Assembly: GCF_001904655.1 (NCBI RefSeq)
Contig: NZ_MRCC01000015.1
Coordinates: forward strand, 62,001 to 126,000
Direction: 5' to 3'
Source: Chroogloeocystis siderophila 5.2 s.c.1
GTDB taxonomy: Bacteria > Cyanobacteriota > Cyanobacteriia > Cyanobacteriales > Chroococcidiopsidaceae
DNA: 64,000 nucleotides
In this document: in pieces, positions 56,016-64,000 of the stretch
Layout: each line of letters starts with the position of its first letter
Numbering within the stretch: the stretch's first letter is position 1
Position numbers and translations under genes: made by a program
Notes under the pieces: model-generated
What the model was told of the DNA's origin: nothing
The model's input: the letters and a program-made list of their open reading frames with translations, nothing else
Database searches by the model: none

Positions 56016-56309
56016 CTCGAACTGTTCTCAAATGCTGTCAAAATCGAGATTTTCCAGTGTAACGCGCTTAATAATGCCAGCATTGTTGATCAATACATCA
56101 ATCTCAGTCTCTCCTAGTCGCTTGTGCAGATTAGTAACAGAAGCGTCAGAGGTAATGTCAATACCCTCTTCTAAGCGAACTCCTAACGCCTTCAACTCAT
56201 CTGTTGCAGACCGACACACTACAATTACAGTATCTCCACGCCGCTGAAGTTGGCGACAGTACTCATAACCAATTCCGCGATTTGCCCCTGTTACTAAATA
56301 CGTTGCCAT
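56016..56309 (-). pseudogene. Short-chain dehydrogenase, 5' fragment
   Basis: The first 93 residues carry the NAD(P) motif LVTGANRGIGYEYCRQL and DVLINNAGI, typical of the classical SDR N-terminus. The frame then stops at 56028-56030 (TGA), beyond which homology continues only as EQFE before the peptide-binding pseudogene begins. The Ser-x-x-x-Tyr-Lys active site is absent. It was probably truncated by a deletion joining the two genes. Confidence 0.8.
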
Positions 56310-56401
56310 AAGATGCCCGCAGTTCGATTGTCTTTTCTGATTTTGGGCGATCGCATAATTATTTTCTCGCGGTTTTGCTCTCAGTTTTAGTTGCAGTGTT
56401 C

Positions 56402-57466
56402 CTACGATAGATAAAAGATATCTGCAACGACATCGCCTTCGCCTTGTAAGCGCGATCGCGCTGGTGCATCATACAAAACTAGCAAAGAATGGACAGAAGT
56501 AACGTCATCAAGTAAAGTGATACCCTCCGCATGATCGTCACCATCTCCATAGGGAATATCTAATTCCGCTTGCGGTTGTGACAAACTATTTTCAGATAAA
56601 TGTACGCCCTTTTCTAAACGATATACTTGTACGGGTCCATCCAAGTCCATCGTTGGTCCTGCGAGTATTAATAAATCCTCTCCAGCCAAACACAAATCCC
56701 GAACGCCTAAGCCTTTCAAGTAGATAAAATGTTTTTTGTATTGCTGTCCTTCTGTACCAATCGCTTTTAGAGTTAGCGTTTCTGGGCTACTATTTTCTAA
56801 TTCGATTTCCAGCATCACAGCCCAACCACGCAACACAGGACCGCGCATTCCTAAATAAATACGATTTTCATAAACAGCTAAACCCTCAATATCAAATCCA
56901 TTTTCTTTTCCTGGAATTGCTGCATCGATATAAGAACCTAGATGTGGATCGTTGGCTAGTGCATCCATTAACACATTGCCGCGTGGTGTAATTTTTAATT
57001 TAGCAGCAGTGAGTGTTTCTCCACCTTCTGGGGTAAAGGTTTTATATAATTCACCATTAATTAAAGGAATTTTACCGAGTAGATAACGATTCGGTTCGGA
57101 TTCTAACTTGGTTAATCTGCTAACATTTTTTTCATTTGTCTTATCAGGTTTAGGCTTTTTACGTTTCCAACTGTGCGAACCTACAAACCATAAATAAGGC
57201 TCTACATAAGCCATACCTTCGATATCAATCTCTTGCTCTTCGGTTGCTGGTAAATCTATAAAATCTTTGACTCGAAACTGCTTATGCTCTGTAAATAATT
57301 GTAGATCAGAATTGTAAGTTAATCGCTCGATTGATGATGTTTCATCTGACCCTAACCATAAATATTTATCAGTTGTTAAGCGTATAGCAGAAAGATCTTC
57401 TCGATGCTCTCTAAATTCATCCTCAAAGCGCAGAATAATTTGGTTTTTATTGTGTTGGTTAGTCAT
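56402..57466 (-). CDS. DUF3616 family protein
   Basis: A 354-residue soluble protein with repeated blade-like strands, likely a beta-propeller (DLSAIRLTTDKYLWLGSDE; GFDIEGLAVYENRIYLGMRG; HAEGITLLDDVTSVHSLLVL). DUF3616 proteins resemble esterase-like phytase or PQQ-propeller proteins, but function is unknown. No signal peptide is seen, so it is likely cytoplasmic. Stop at 56402 lies 90 bases beyond the SDR fragment start. Confidence 0.85.
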   Translation of the reverse strand: MTNQHNKNQIILRFEDEFREHREDLSAIRLTTDKYLWLGSDETSSIERLTYNSDLQLFTEHKQFRVKDFIDLPATEEQEIDIEGMAYVEPYLWFVGSHSWKRKKPKPDKTNEKNVSRLTKLESEPNRYLLGKIPLINGELYKTFTPEGGETLTAAKLKITPRGNVLMDALANDPHLGSYIDAAIPGKENGFDIEGLAVYENRIYLGMRGPVLRGWAVMLEIELENSSPETLTLKAIGTEGQQYKKHFIYLKGLGVRDLCLAGEDLLILAGPTMDLDGPVQVYRLEKGVHLSENSLSQPQAELDIPYGDGDDHAEGITLLDDVTSVHSLLVLYDAPARSRLQGEGDVVADIFYLS

Positions 57467-57772
57467 AAATTATAAAATTAATTTGTTCTTTATTAATCCT
57501 ACTAAAAATTATATTTTAGCTTTACTGATTGTAAAATTAGCCTCTTTACAAAGTAGCGTTTTGGTGGTACAAGCATCAAGCGGCTAAAATGCTAATTACT
57601 GTAACAAAAACCGCAGTCTTTTCATAAGCCTAACCACACCAAGGCAACTCATGCAAAGATATTCTCGCAAGCTCTATATTAAATTAACTCAAAAAACTTT
57701 CCGCAGATGACAATGATGCTCTAATCTCTAAAATAAGAAACGTACCTCAGGCAATTATCGGAGACTTAACTT
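57467..57772. other. Intergenic region between divergent genes
   Basis: 306 bases upstream of both the DUF3616 gene and the plus-strand hypothetical gene. AT-rich, with no repeats or hairpins that I can support. Confidence 0.35.
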
Positions 57773-58513
57773 ATGGTTGCAGGAGAATTATTCATCTCAG
57801 AAGAGATGATGACTGCGCCGGAACATCCTTTAGCGAATCAGTTAGAAGCCTCTGTAGCAGATCCCTTGCAAGAGTCACTCGTTAAAATTCGGGAGAAGCA
57901 AAAGCACGACCGCATTCCTGGAATCGTTAAACGGCTCGTACCCATCGATAATAGTACGACTTGGGAGTACTGGTGGTGCGTTCCTGGACGCATGATTTTA
58001 CCCGAAGACTTAGAAGTATTGCAAAGCGATCGCCCGCGTGTCGAAGCAATTTTATCGCGAATGGTTTGGCTGTGGGGAGGGCATTGCTTCGGCGAACAAT
58101 CAATGCATAATCTTTCCAACAGCGAACCAATTTACGATTGGCAAAAAGTTTTAGATTTTGCCCACCAACAAAACCTCACACCAGAAATTCTCGATATCGA
58201 TTATTTACCTGCGGTCGTCAATCGATTATACACTCAAGAATCTGACGCCGTTTCAAGTCGCGCTACTCCTGAATATGTAGGCGTAGAACCTGCCCATTGG
58301 CATATTGAACTTTTTCAACTACAACCTATTGAAGGCGGCTACGAATTAAAAGAACCAAAACAACTCTGCAGTTGCCAAATCTGGACGAGTAAACCTTTTC
58401 TCAAACATATCGCCACCGGCGAGATAAAGTTTCCAGAAAAAAACTTGTGGCTGTCGCGTCCGCTTGACTTAACGATCCCTCCTTGGTCATCACCTGAAAT
58501 TGCTGGGTATTAG
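57773..58513 (+). CDS. Conserved cyanobacterial protein, unknown function
   Basis: A 246-residue soluble protein. It begins MVAGELFISEEMMTAPEHP and contains a Trp-rich block (TTWEYWWCVPGRMILPEDLE, MVWLWGGHCFGEQSM) and WHIELFQLQPIEGGYELKEP. I recognise no domain, although similar proteins seem to occur across cyanobacteria. No signal peptide. It is followed 127 bases later by the CHAD protein gene on the same strand, so they may be co-transcribed. Confidence 0.65.
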   Translation: MVAGELFISEEMMTAPEHPLANQLEASVADPLQESLVKIREKQKHDRIPGIVKRLVPIDNSTTWEYWWCVPGRMILPEDLEVLQSDRPRVEAILSRMVWLWGGHCFGEQSMHNLSNSEPIYDWQKVLDFAHQQNLTPEILDIDYLPAVVNRLYTQESDAVSSRATPEYVGVEPAHWHIELFQLQPIEGGYELKEPKQLCSCQIWTSKPFLKHIATGEIKFPEKNLWLSRPLDLTIPPWSSPEIAGY

Positions 58514-58640
58514 TACACTATCGCACCAGCACTTAAGCAGATAGAATATATATAATGGATGTCTTTGGCTATTGTCATTACCTCGTTCACTCACACATCC
58601 CTATCGAGCTTGAGTAGTTTAACTCAAGAGCGTAACTACC

Positions 58641-59639
58641 ATGATATTAAGTACCCATAAAGCTCATACTCTAGGAGACTGGGCATCGCTAGCAATTCAA
58701 AAGCATTTTGAGAAATTTCTCAAGCACGAAGCCAACGTCCTAAAAGACAAACATCCTGAAGACTTACACCAAATGCGTGTGGGGATGCGTCGATTACGCA
58801 GTGCGATAACAGGGTTTGCACCAGCAATTGATTTACCAAAACCCGCACAAGAAAAAAAAATCGGCAATATTGCTCGTATCTTAGGTGAATTACGCGACCT
58901 AGACGTATTGCGCGAAGCCTTAGAGAAAAAATATCAGCCGACTTTACCAGGAAAAGAAAAAAAGTCGCTCGATAAAGTCCTCACTCAACTAGATAAAAAA
59001 CGTACTCAAGCATTTGCTCAAGTTAAAACAACTTTAGAAGGCGATGCTTATCAATCCCTCAAGCAGTCTTTAACAAAATGGCTTAAGCAACCCTCCTATC
59101 ATAGAATTGCTCAAATGCCAATACAAGAAGTATTACCAGATTTACTTTCACCACAAGTCAGTCAACTACTCCTGCATCCTGGCTGGTTAGTCGGTACTGA
59201 AGTGAAAGATGGCGAAATTCATATTTTACAAGACCTCTCGCCAGCAATGGTAGAACAGCAACTTGCTGATGACGGTTCGCTGCTGCACGATTTACGCAAA
59301 GAAGCAAAACGTACTCGCTATCAAATGGAAGTCTTTAGTGACTTCTATGGCGACACTTACAATACTTATCTCGAAGAAGTTAAGCGCATTCAGAGCATAT
59401 TAGGTCAAATTCAAGATAGCTTTATTTTGTCTGAATTTATGACCGATTCTTTGCGTTTAGAAATGAAAAGCCATCTACCCAACTTGGCGAACCAACTCAC
59501 AGGCGCAAACTACCAATCATGGCAAGAGTGGCAAAGTATCCATCAGCGGTACTTGAATCCCGAAACTAGAACTAACTTTCGGGCAATGATTTTGCAACCA
59601 AATGCAGAAATCACTCAATCAGGCAAATTCGATGGCTAG
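58641..59639 (+). CDS. CHAD domain protein
   Basis: A 332-residue all-helical protein. The CHAD signature (conserved histidine alpha-helical domain) is HQMRVGMRRLRSAITGF near residues 47-63, with LRDLDVLREAL near 92 and DLRKEAKRTRYQMEVF later. CHAD domains bind polyphosphate and often accompany inorganic polyphosphate enzymes or CYTH domains. Here the protein is a stand-alone, and its stop codon lies within a dispersed repeat (59634-59696). It is convergent with the cyanophycin synthetase gene. A role in storage-granule (polyphosphate) biology is possible. Confidence 0.88.
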   Translation: MILSTHKAHTLGDWASLAIQKHFEKFLKHEANVLKDKHPEDLHQMRVGMRRLRSAITGFAPAIDLPKPAQEKKIGNIARILGELRDLDVLREALEKKYQPTLPGKEKKSLDKVLTQLDKKRTQAFAQVKTTLEGDAYQSLKQSLTKWLKQPSYHRIAQMPIQEVLPDLLSPQVSQLLLHPGWLVGTEVKDGEIHILQDLSPAMVEQQLADDGSLLHDLRKEAKRTRYQMEVFSDFYGDTYNTYLEEVKRIQSILGQIQDSFILSEFMTDSLRLEMKSHLPNLANQLTGANYQSWQEWQSIHQRYLNPETRTNFRAMILQPNAEITQSGKFDG

Positions 59640-59696
59640 CTTGGCGACTTCCTTCGCAGCTAGAAAAACAAAGTCCACCTGTGTGGACTTGCTAGC
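59634..59696. repeat. AGTCCAC/GCGACT dispersed repeat supplying the CHAD stop codon
   Basis: GGCTAGCTTGGCGACTTCC, then AGTCCAC (59672-59678) and GTGGACT (59683-59689), then GCTAGCC. The TAG in GGCTAG ends the CHAD gene. Confidence 0.65.
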
Positions 59697-59737
59697 CCAA
59701 CTCTAGGAGAAACTCTCAAAGTTCCTCTTGGATTATG

Positions 59738-59797
59738 CAGGGCTGATTCATTGACAGATCTCATTGTCCTTTTTCTACAATCAATGAATCAGCCCTG
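59738..59797. repeat. 17-base perfect inverted repeat between CHAD and cphA
   Basis: CAGGGCTGATTCATTGA and its exact inverse complement are separated by 26 bases. It lies 22 bases past the cphA stop. No T run follows on either strand, so it is not a standard terminator. It may be a transcript barrier or the footprint of a small transposable element. Confidence 0.6.
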
Positions 59798-59818
59798 GGG
59801 GACGCAAGGGGGCTTCGC

Positions 59819-62515
59819 TTAGAACTGATTAGCAACTGAAGACTGAACGCTAATTTGCGTGTCATGAGTTACCGTTGATTCGTTAACCTGCTGAATTTCG
59901 TCTTTGATGGGGCGACGCACTTCAATCAAGCTAATAGCACGGTTCACACTCTCAGGCAGAATCACAACTAAACTACCTTCAGAAGCAATATCTAGTCCTT
60001 TATTGATTGCCGTTGTCTCGTCCAAAATGGACTCGTAAGGACAATCAGGCTTGACTTGCATTATCCCTTTAAGAATAAGTTCAGCAGCCGAACCACGCGA
60101 TCGCCCACGAGTATCATCGTCTTCTTTGATAATAATGCGGTCGAATATGCCTGCGGAGAGTTTACCAAGCGTTATAAAATCTTCGTCGCGGCGATCGCCA
60201 GGACCACCAACAACACCAATTCTTTCGCCGGGCCAATTGCGGATAAAACTGCCAAGGGCTTCGTAGCTGTGCGGATTGTGCGCGTAGTCGATCAGCGCAT
60301 GGTAGCGACCTAAATTAAATAAATTCATCCGCCCTGGCGTTTGATTAACCGAGGCTTTGAATGTATTTAACCCGGCGCGAATTTGCTCGATCGAGACTCC
60401 CTGGACAAATGCGGCTAAGCTTGCGGCTAACGCATTCGCAATCATAAACGGTGCTTTGCCTGCCATTGTCAGGGGAACATTCACCGCTTGTTCAATGCGT
60501 AATGTCCAATCACCTTTAAGAATTGATAAGTAGCCATTTTCATACACTGCTGCCAAACCGCCTTTTTGCGTATGCTGCTTGACAAGTTCGTTTTCAGGGT
60601 TCATTGTAAAGAAAGCTACTTGGGACTTGACGCGATCGCGCATCGCCGCAACGCGTGAGTCATCGGCATTGAGTACCGCATAACCATTCGGTAACACTGC
60701 TTCTGCGACAACACTTTTAAGGTGTGCCATTTGGTCGATTGTATCAATATCACCTATACCTAAGTGATCCGCCGCGACATTTAACACAACACCGACATTA
60801 CTCGCATCAAACGCTAACCCAGAGCGTAAAATTCCGCCGCGTGCCGACTCTAACACCGCAACTTCTACAGTCGGGTCTTGTAGAATCAGTTGAGCGCTTT
60901 GCGGACCTGTATTATCACCTGGTTCAACTAAATAATCACCAATATATGTACCATCAGTTGTTGTGTAGCCAATTGTTTGACCAGTTTGTTTAAAAATATG
61001 CGCAAGTAGTCGCGTTGTTGTTGTTTTGCCATTTGTACCCGTCACCGCCAAGATGGGGATGCGGCTGGGTTTTTCGGGGGGAAAGAGCATATCCAGCACC
61101 GCACCCGCAACATTACGCGGAATCCCCCGACTAGGGCTAACGTGCATTCTAAATCCAGGGGCAGCATTCACTTCGACAATCACGCCATCGACTTCGCGCA
61201 AAGGACGTGTAATATCTGGGGTAACAATATCAATTCCGGCAATATCTAGACCAATAATTTGGGCGACACGCTGCGCTAGCCAGACGTTTTCGGGATGAAT
61301 GTCATCAGTTCGGTCTACGGCAATTCCACCTGTACTTAGGTTTGCTGTCGCGCGCAGATAGCAAATTTCATCTTGAGGGAGTACTGTATCGAGCGTGTAT
61401 CCTTGTCTTTCTAGAAGTTGATAGCTTGTGCGATCGAGTTCAATGCGGGTTAAAACATTATCGTGTCCTTCGCCGCGATTCGGGTCGCGATTCGTTTGGT
61501 CGATAAGTTCTTCAATCGTACTCACACCATCGCCAATAACGTGTGCTGGAACGCGTTCGGCGACCGCTACGACTTTGCCATCAACAACTAACACGCGATG
61601 GTCGCGACCTGTATAAAACCGTTCGACAATCACTGAGCGCGAAACATCTCTTGCTGCATCGTAAGCGGCTTCGGCTTCTTCCCAATTGCGAATATCAATT
61701 GTAATACCGCGCCCGTGATTACCGTCGAGGGGTTTGATGACGATTGGATAGCCGCCGACCTCTTCGATTGCCGTTTCGAGTTCGTCGAAGTAGCTGATAA
61801 CTGTGCCTCTAGGAACGGGTACGCCTGCGTTGGCAAGAATGCGTTTCGTTCCTTCTTTGTCACAAGCAAGTTCTACGCCCAAAATTCCGGTGCGGGCTGT
61901 CATCGTTGCTTGGATGCGTTTTTGATGGACTCCATAGCCGAGTTGAATCAAAAAGCGCGTTCCTAAAGACATCCAAGGAATACCTCGCGCTTCAGCTTCT
62001 AGGACGATCGCATCGGTACTTGGTCCTAGGGCAGCATCGCGCTGCAATTCTCTAAGGTCTTCGAGGTCTTGCTCAAGCTCTTGGCGAAGATAATAGCCTT
62101 TGTTCACAATACTTTGGCATAGACGAACTGCGGCTCTAGCTGCATAACGCCCTGCTTGTTCTTCTTGGTACTCAAAAACGACTTGATACACACCAGGAGT
62201 TGCTGTTTCGCGCGTTCTACCAAAGCCTGCGGGCATTCCGGCTAGTTCTTGGAGTTCTAGGGCGACGTGTTCAACGATATGCCCCATCAGTGTACCTTCG
62301 CGTACGCGCATTAAAAAACCACCATGACAGCCAGGCGAACACAAATGTGATTCCAGACTTGGTAGCGCCGCGACTAATCCTTCGTAGAAACCTGGTATTT
62401 CGTTCGAGGGTTTCTCTGCTAAATCTTCTAGGTCTAATCGCATGACGATTAGTTTGTGTCGTCGAATACTCCAGTAATTAGGACCGCGTAAAGTCTGGAT
62501 TTTGAGGATTCTCAT
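59819..62515 (-). CDS. cphA: Cyanophycin synthetase
   Basis: An 898-residue enzyme that builds the Arg-Asp polymer cyanophycin, a nitrogen store. The ATP-grasp domain (about residues 200-480) contains GYPIVIKPLDGNHGRGITIDI. The Mur-ligase domain starts at about 490 with the P-loop TGTNGKTTTTRLL and has the later DYAHNPHSYEAL. I start it at the ATG at 62515 (MRILKIQTLRGPNYW), as known CphA proteins do; the open frame has 13 further codons upstream. It lies downstream of cphB on the same strand, with a hairpin in the gap. Confidence 0.97.
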   Translation of the reverse strand: MRILKIQTLRGPNYWSIRRHKLIVMRLDLEDLAEKPSNEIPGFYEGLVAALPSLESHLCSPGCHGGFLMRVREGTLMGHIVEHVALELQELAGMPAGFGRTRETATPGVYQVVFEYQEEQAGRYAARAAVRLCQSIVNKGYYLRQELEQDLEDLRELQRDAALGPSTDAIVLEAEARGIPWMSLGTRFLIQLGYGVHQKRIQATMTARTGILGVELACDKEGTKRILANAGVPVPRGTVISYFDELETAIEEVGGYPIVIKPLDGNHGRGITIDIRNWEEAEAAYDAARDVSRSVIVERFYTGRDHRVLVVDGKVVAVAERVPAHVIGDGVSTIEELIDQTNRDPNRGEGHDNVLTRIELDRTSYQLLERQGYTLDTVLPQDEICYLRATANLSTGGIAVDRTDDIHPENVWLAQRVAQIIGLDIAGIDIVTPDITRPLREVDGVIVEVNAAPGFRMHVSPSRGIPRNVAGAVLDMLFPPEKPSRIPILAVTGTNGKTTTTRLLAHIFKQTGQTIGYTTTDGTYIGDYLVEPGDNTGPQSAQLILQDPTVEVAVLESARGGILRSGLAFDASNVGVVLNVAADHLGIGDIDTIDQMAHLKSVVAEAVLPNGYAVLNADDSRVAAMRDRVKSQVAFFTMNPENELVKQHTQKGGLAAVYENGYLSILKGDWTLRIEQAVNVPLTMAGKAPFMIANALAASLAAFVQGVSIEQIRAGLNTFKASVNQTPGRMNLFNLGRYHALIDYAHNPHSYEALGSFIRNWPGERIGVVGGPGDRRDEDFITLGKLSAGIFDRIIIKEDDDTRGRSRGSAAELILKGIMQVKPDCPYESILDETTAINKGLDIASEGSLVVILPESVNRAISLIEVRRPIKDEIQQVNESTVTHDTQISVQSSVANQF

Positions 62516-62569
62516 GTGCGCTCTTGAATTCGCATCCAATATTCTAGTTTCCACTTGGGCTTGAGCAGG

Positions 62570-62592
62570 AAACTGTTCTCGGTGAACAGTTT
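62570..62592 (-). promoter_or_regulatory. Hairpin between cphB and cphA
   Basis: AAACTGTTC/GAACAGTTT, 9-base stem with a TCGGT loop, 55 bases before the cphA start. No long T run follows on the minus strand, so partial termination or leader control of cphA is more likely than a full stop. Confidence 0.4.
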
Positions 62593-62699
62593 GTCAGCTA
62601 TATTTTTAGAGGGGTTGGAGATCTGAGGTCGGGGGTCAGGAAATTTAAAGCGTTTGTGCCTTATGTGACTTCCTTAATGATAGTTCTGTAGGAACCCAA

Positions 62700-63560
62700 T
62701 TACTTTTGCAGATGACTGGTCGGTAAAATTTGGCGTTTGTGCAAGTGATAGCGATCGCCGTAGCTGAGGATATGCAACCGGAGATTGTGCAAACTTAACG
62801 GATCTGTCGCACTCACCTCGCTGTGATTTGTATGCGTTAATTCACCAGGATCGATGACTGTCACCGTACCTTTACCCATCACTTGTAAAGTGCCATCGTT
62901 TTCTACCAACGCGCAGGTATCTTCATCAATGCCAATTCCGAGGCGGTCTGGATAACACGCGATCGCGCTAATTAAGCGTGCCATGCGGTTGCGGTTTTGA
63001 AAATGCTGATCGACAATCAACTCAGGAATAATCCCTAAACCGGTTCCCAGGTCAACCAACGAGCGATTCGGCGATTCACCGCTGCCACCACCAGCAATCA
63101 TATAATGTCCCATCACAGCGGCTCCAGCACTCGTTCCCGCGAGGGTTAATTCTTTGCGTTGGACGCGCTGGCGAATTGTTTCCATCGCCGGAGTATCAGC
63201 CAACACACCGCACAAGCGCAATTGATCCCCCCCCGTCCAAAAAACTCCGGTACAGGTGTCTAAGCACTTTTGGATGTCAGGATCTTCACATTGTTGGCGT
63301 TCGCGAATATCGAGTAACTCTACTTGCTTCGCCCCCATTTCTTCAAAGATACTCATGTATCTACTGCCAATAATGGCTGGTTCGCGCGAAGCCGAAGGAA
63401 TAATCGCAATATGTGCATTCTGGGCACCAGCGCGTAAAAAAAATGTTTGTAAGATCTCTCGTCCGTGAACTTTGTCTTCAGCACCGCCTATAATTAATAC
63501 AGCGGTTGTGGTAGCTTGGGGCTTTCTCATTCCTAGCAACTGAGCTTCTAATTGCGCCAT
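62700..63560 (-). CDS. cphB: Cyanophycinase
   Basis: A 286-residue serine peptidase of the S51 type that cuts cyanophycin to Asp-Arg dipeptides. The nucleophile Ser lies in LTLAGTSAGAAVMG, and VLIIGGAEDKVHG and FWTGGDQLRL are conserved. I chose the ATG at 63560 because GAGGAAG lies 7 bases upstream and the length then fits the family. The open frame continues 57 basic codons further upstream with no family match. It is upstream of cphA, so degradation and synthesis genes are likely on one transcript. Confidence 0.95.
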   Translation of the reverse strand: MAQLEAQLLGMRKPQATTTAVLIIGGAEDKVHGREILQTFFLRAGAQNAHIAIIPSASREPAIIGSRYMSIFEEMGAKQVELLDIRERQQCEDPDIQKCLDTCTGVFWTGGDQLRLCGVLADTPAMETIRQRVQRKELTLAGTSAGAAVMGHYMIAGGGSGESPNRSLVDLGTGLGIIPELIVDQHFQNRNRMARLISAIACYPDRLGIGIDEDTCALVENDGTLQVMGKGTVTVIDPGELTHTNHSEVSATDPLSLHNLRLHILSYGDRYHLHKRQILPTSHLQK

Positions 63561-64000
63561 TCTGTGTCTTCCTCTCTTCAGCTTCAGGGATAAACCCGAC
63601 CGCAACTCAATAACTTCAGATCGCGTGCGTGACCTGATTTTTTTGCTTAGCAGATTCCAGCGATTGCTCATTACCGCACCACAAATACGAAACACTCTGA
63701 TAAGCAACTGCTTTGCTGAGGATTGCTCCAAAGCCGAGTAATTTTTGACCCTGAATCTTCAATAATAATCCGCAAGATGTGAAAATATTTAAACATAATT
63801 TAAGCAATTAGAAAAACTTTTAGCTCAGACACAAGTCACAGGCACAGGCGAGATGCCTATGTTACTAGCTACTAGTCGCTAACTACTGCTTCAGATTAAC
63901 TGTTTCGCTTTTGAATTATTGTGCGATTTGATATAGTTACTCTATTTCCCGATTTTTTTAGCTCTGCCCTACAATCAGGATTGTTAGGGAAAGCTTTAGC
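63561..64000. other. Region upstream of cphB to the window end
   Basis: About 440 bases with no credible gene. The cphB promoter should lie here, probably before the extended open frame at 63561-63731. A small AGGCGAGATGCCT hairpin of the common cyanobacterial caggcaagatgcctg type is at about 63845-63857. Confidence 0.4.

Noticed and set aside
63561-63731. N-terminal extension of cyanophycinase by 57 codons
   Set aside because: Basic sequence without family match; a good ribosome site and the normal length support the ATG at 63560.
1-64000. tRNA, rRNA, CRISPR arrays, prophage and intact IS elements
   Set aside because: I looked for clover-leaf-like sequences, transposase motifs and repeat-spacer patterns in the gaps and saw none. 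A tRNA scanner would be the decisive test.

Overview
The window is chromosomal DNA of a cyanobacterium. The evidence is the gene set: allophycocyanin-B (apcD), phycocyanobilin:ferredoxin oxidoreductase (pcyA), Mg-chelatase subunit chlI, a lipoprotein PsbP homologue, NDH-1 genes ndhAIGE, cyanophycin genes cphB-cphA, and very frequent GCGATCGC (HIP1) octamers. The gene families look like those of coccoid Chroococcidiopsis/Gloeocapsa-type or filamentous strains, but the genus cannot be fixed from the sequence alone. No rRNA, tRNA, CRISPR array, prophage or intact insertion sequence was recognised.

Layout. 1-3101 (minus): the eboA-B-C-D part of the ebo metabolite-traffic cluster, cut by the left edge. 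3993-16566: an accessory island with two facing arms. The plus arm is a sigma-70-like factor, DUF1822, a CHAT protease fused to a CHASE2 sensor, and DUF928. The minus arm is a haemagglutinin-like TpsA exoprotein, its TpsB/FhaC transporter and a TPR-CHAT protein, all overlapping, preceded by a small Ser/Thr-rich protein gene with its own terminator. 17135-22382: NAD kinase, ndhE/G/I/A and citrate synthase. 22680-26737: sixA, a DHH phosphoesterase, an HNH nuclease and alanine racemase. 26956-28052: two uncharacterised genes, one made of six exact 19-residue repeats. 28356-34174: a GT4 glycosyltransferase, an RRM protein, a TPR/M48-like protein that has lost its zinc site, and a VOC protein. 34330-39633: chlI, a MazEF-like toxin-antitoxin pair, a carotene-desaturase-like flavoprotein, a [2Fe-2S] protein and a NarL-type response regulator.

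39672-42778 is a sulfate uptake operon (sbpA-cysT-cysW-NIL domain gene). It is followed by a decayed DUF6888-DUF6887 pair behind asnS. 44934-52061 holds small conserved genes, an anti-sigma-type ATPase, Uma2, RlmD, apcD, pcyA, Maf and a PsbP-like gene. 52254-57466 includes a SNase-like nuclease, larB with a small membrane ORF, and a decay zone in which the 5' part of a short-chain dehydrogenase is joined to the 3' part of a peptide-binding protein pseudogene. 57773-63560 has a cyanobacterial hypothetical gene, a CHAD protein and cphA/cphB.

Most of the window is ordinary housekeeping and photosynthetic metabolism. The parts most likely to hold undescribed biology are the CHAT/CHASE2/sigma/two-partner-secretion island, the 19-residue repeat protein with its neighbour, and the M48-like protein without catalytic residues. 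Intergenic regions carry several dispersed repeat families: a two-hairpin AGTCCAC/GTGGACT element, an ACGAACCACAGAG element and TTGGTAA-type heptamer runs. Some of these supply start or stop codons to genes.
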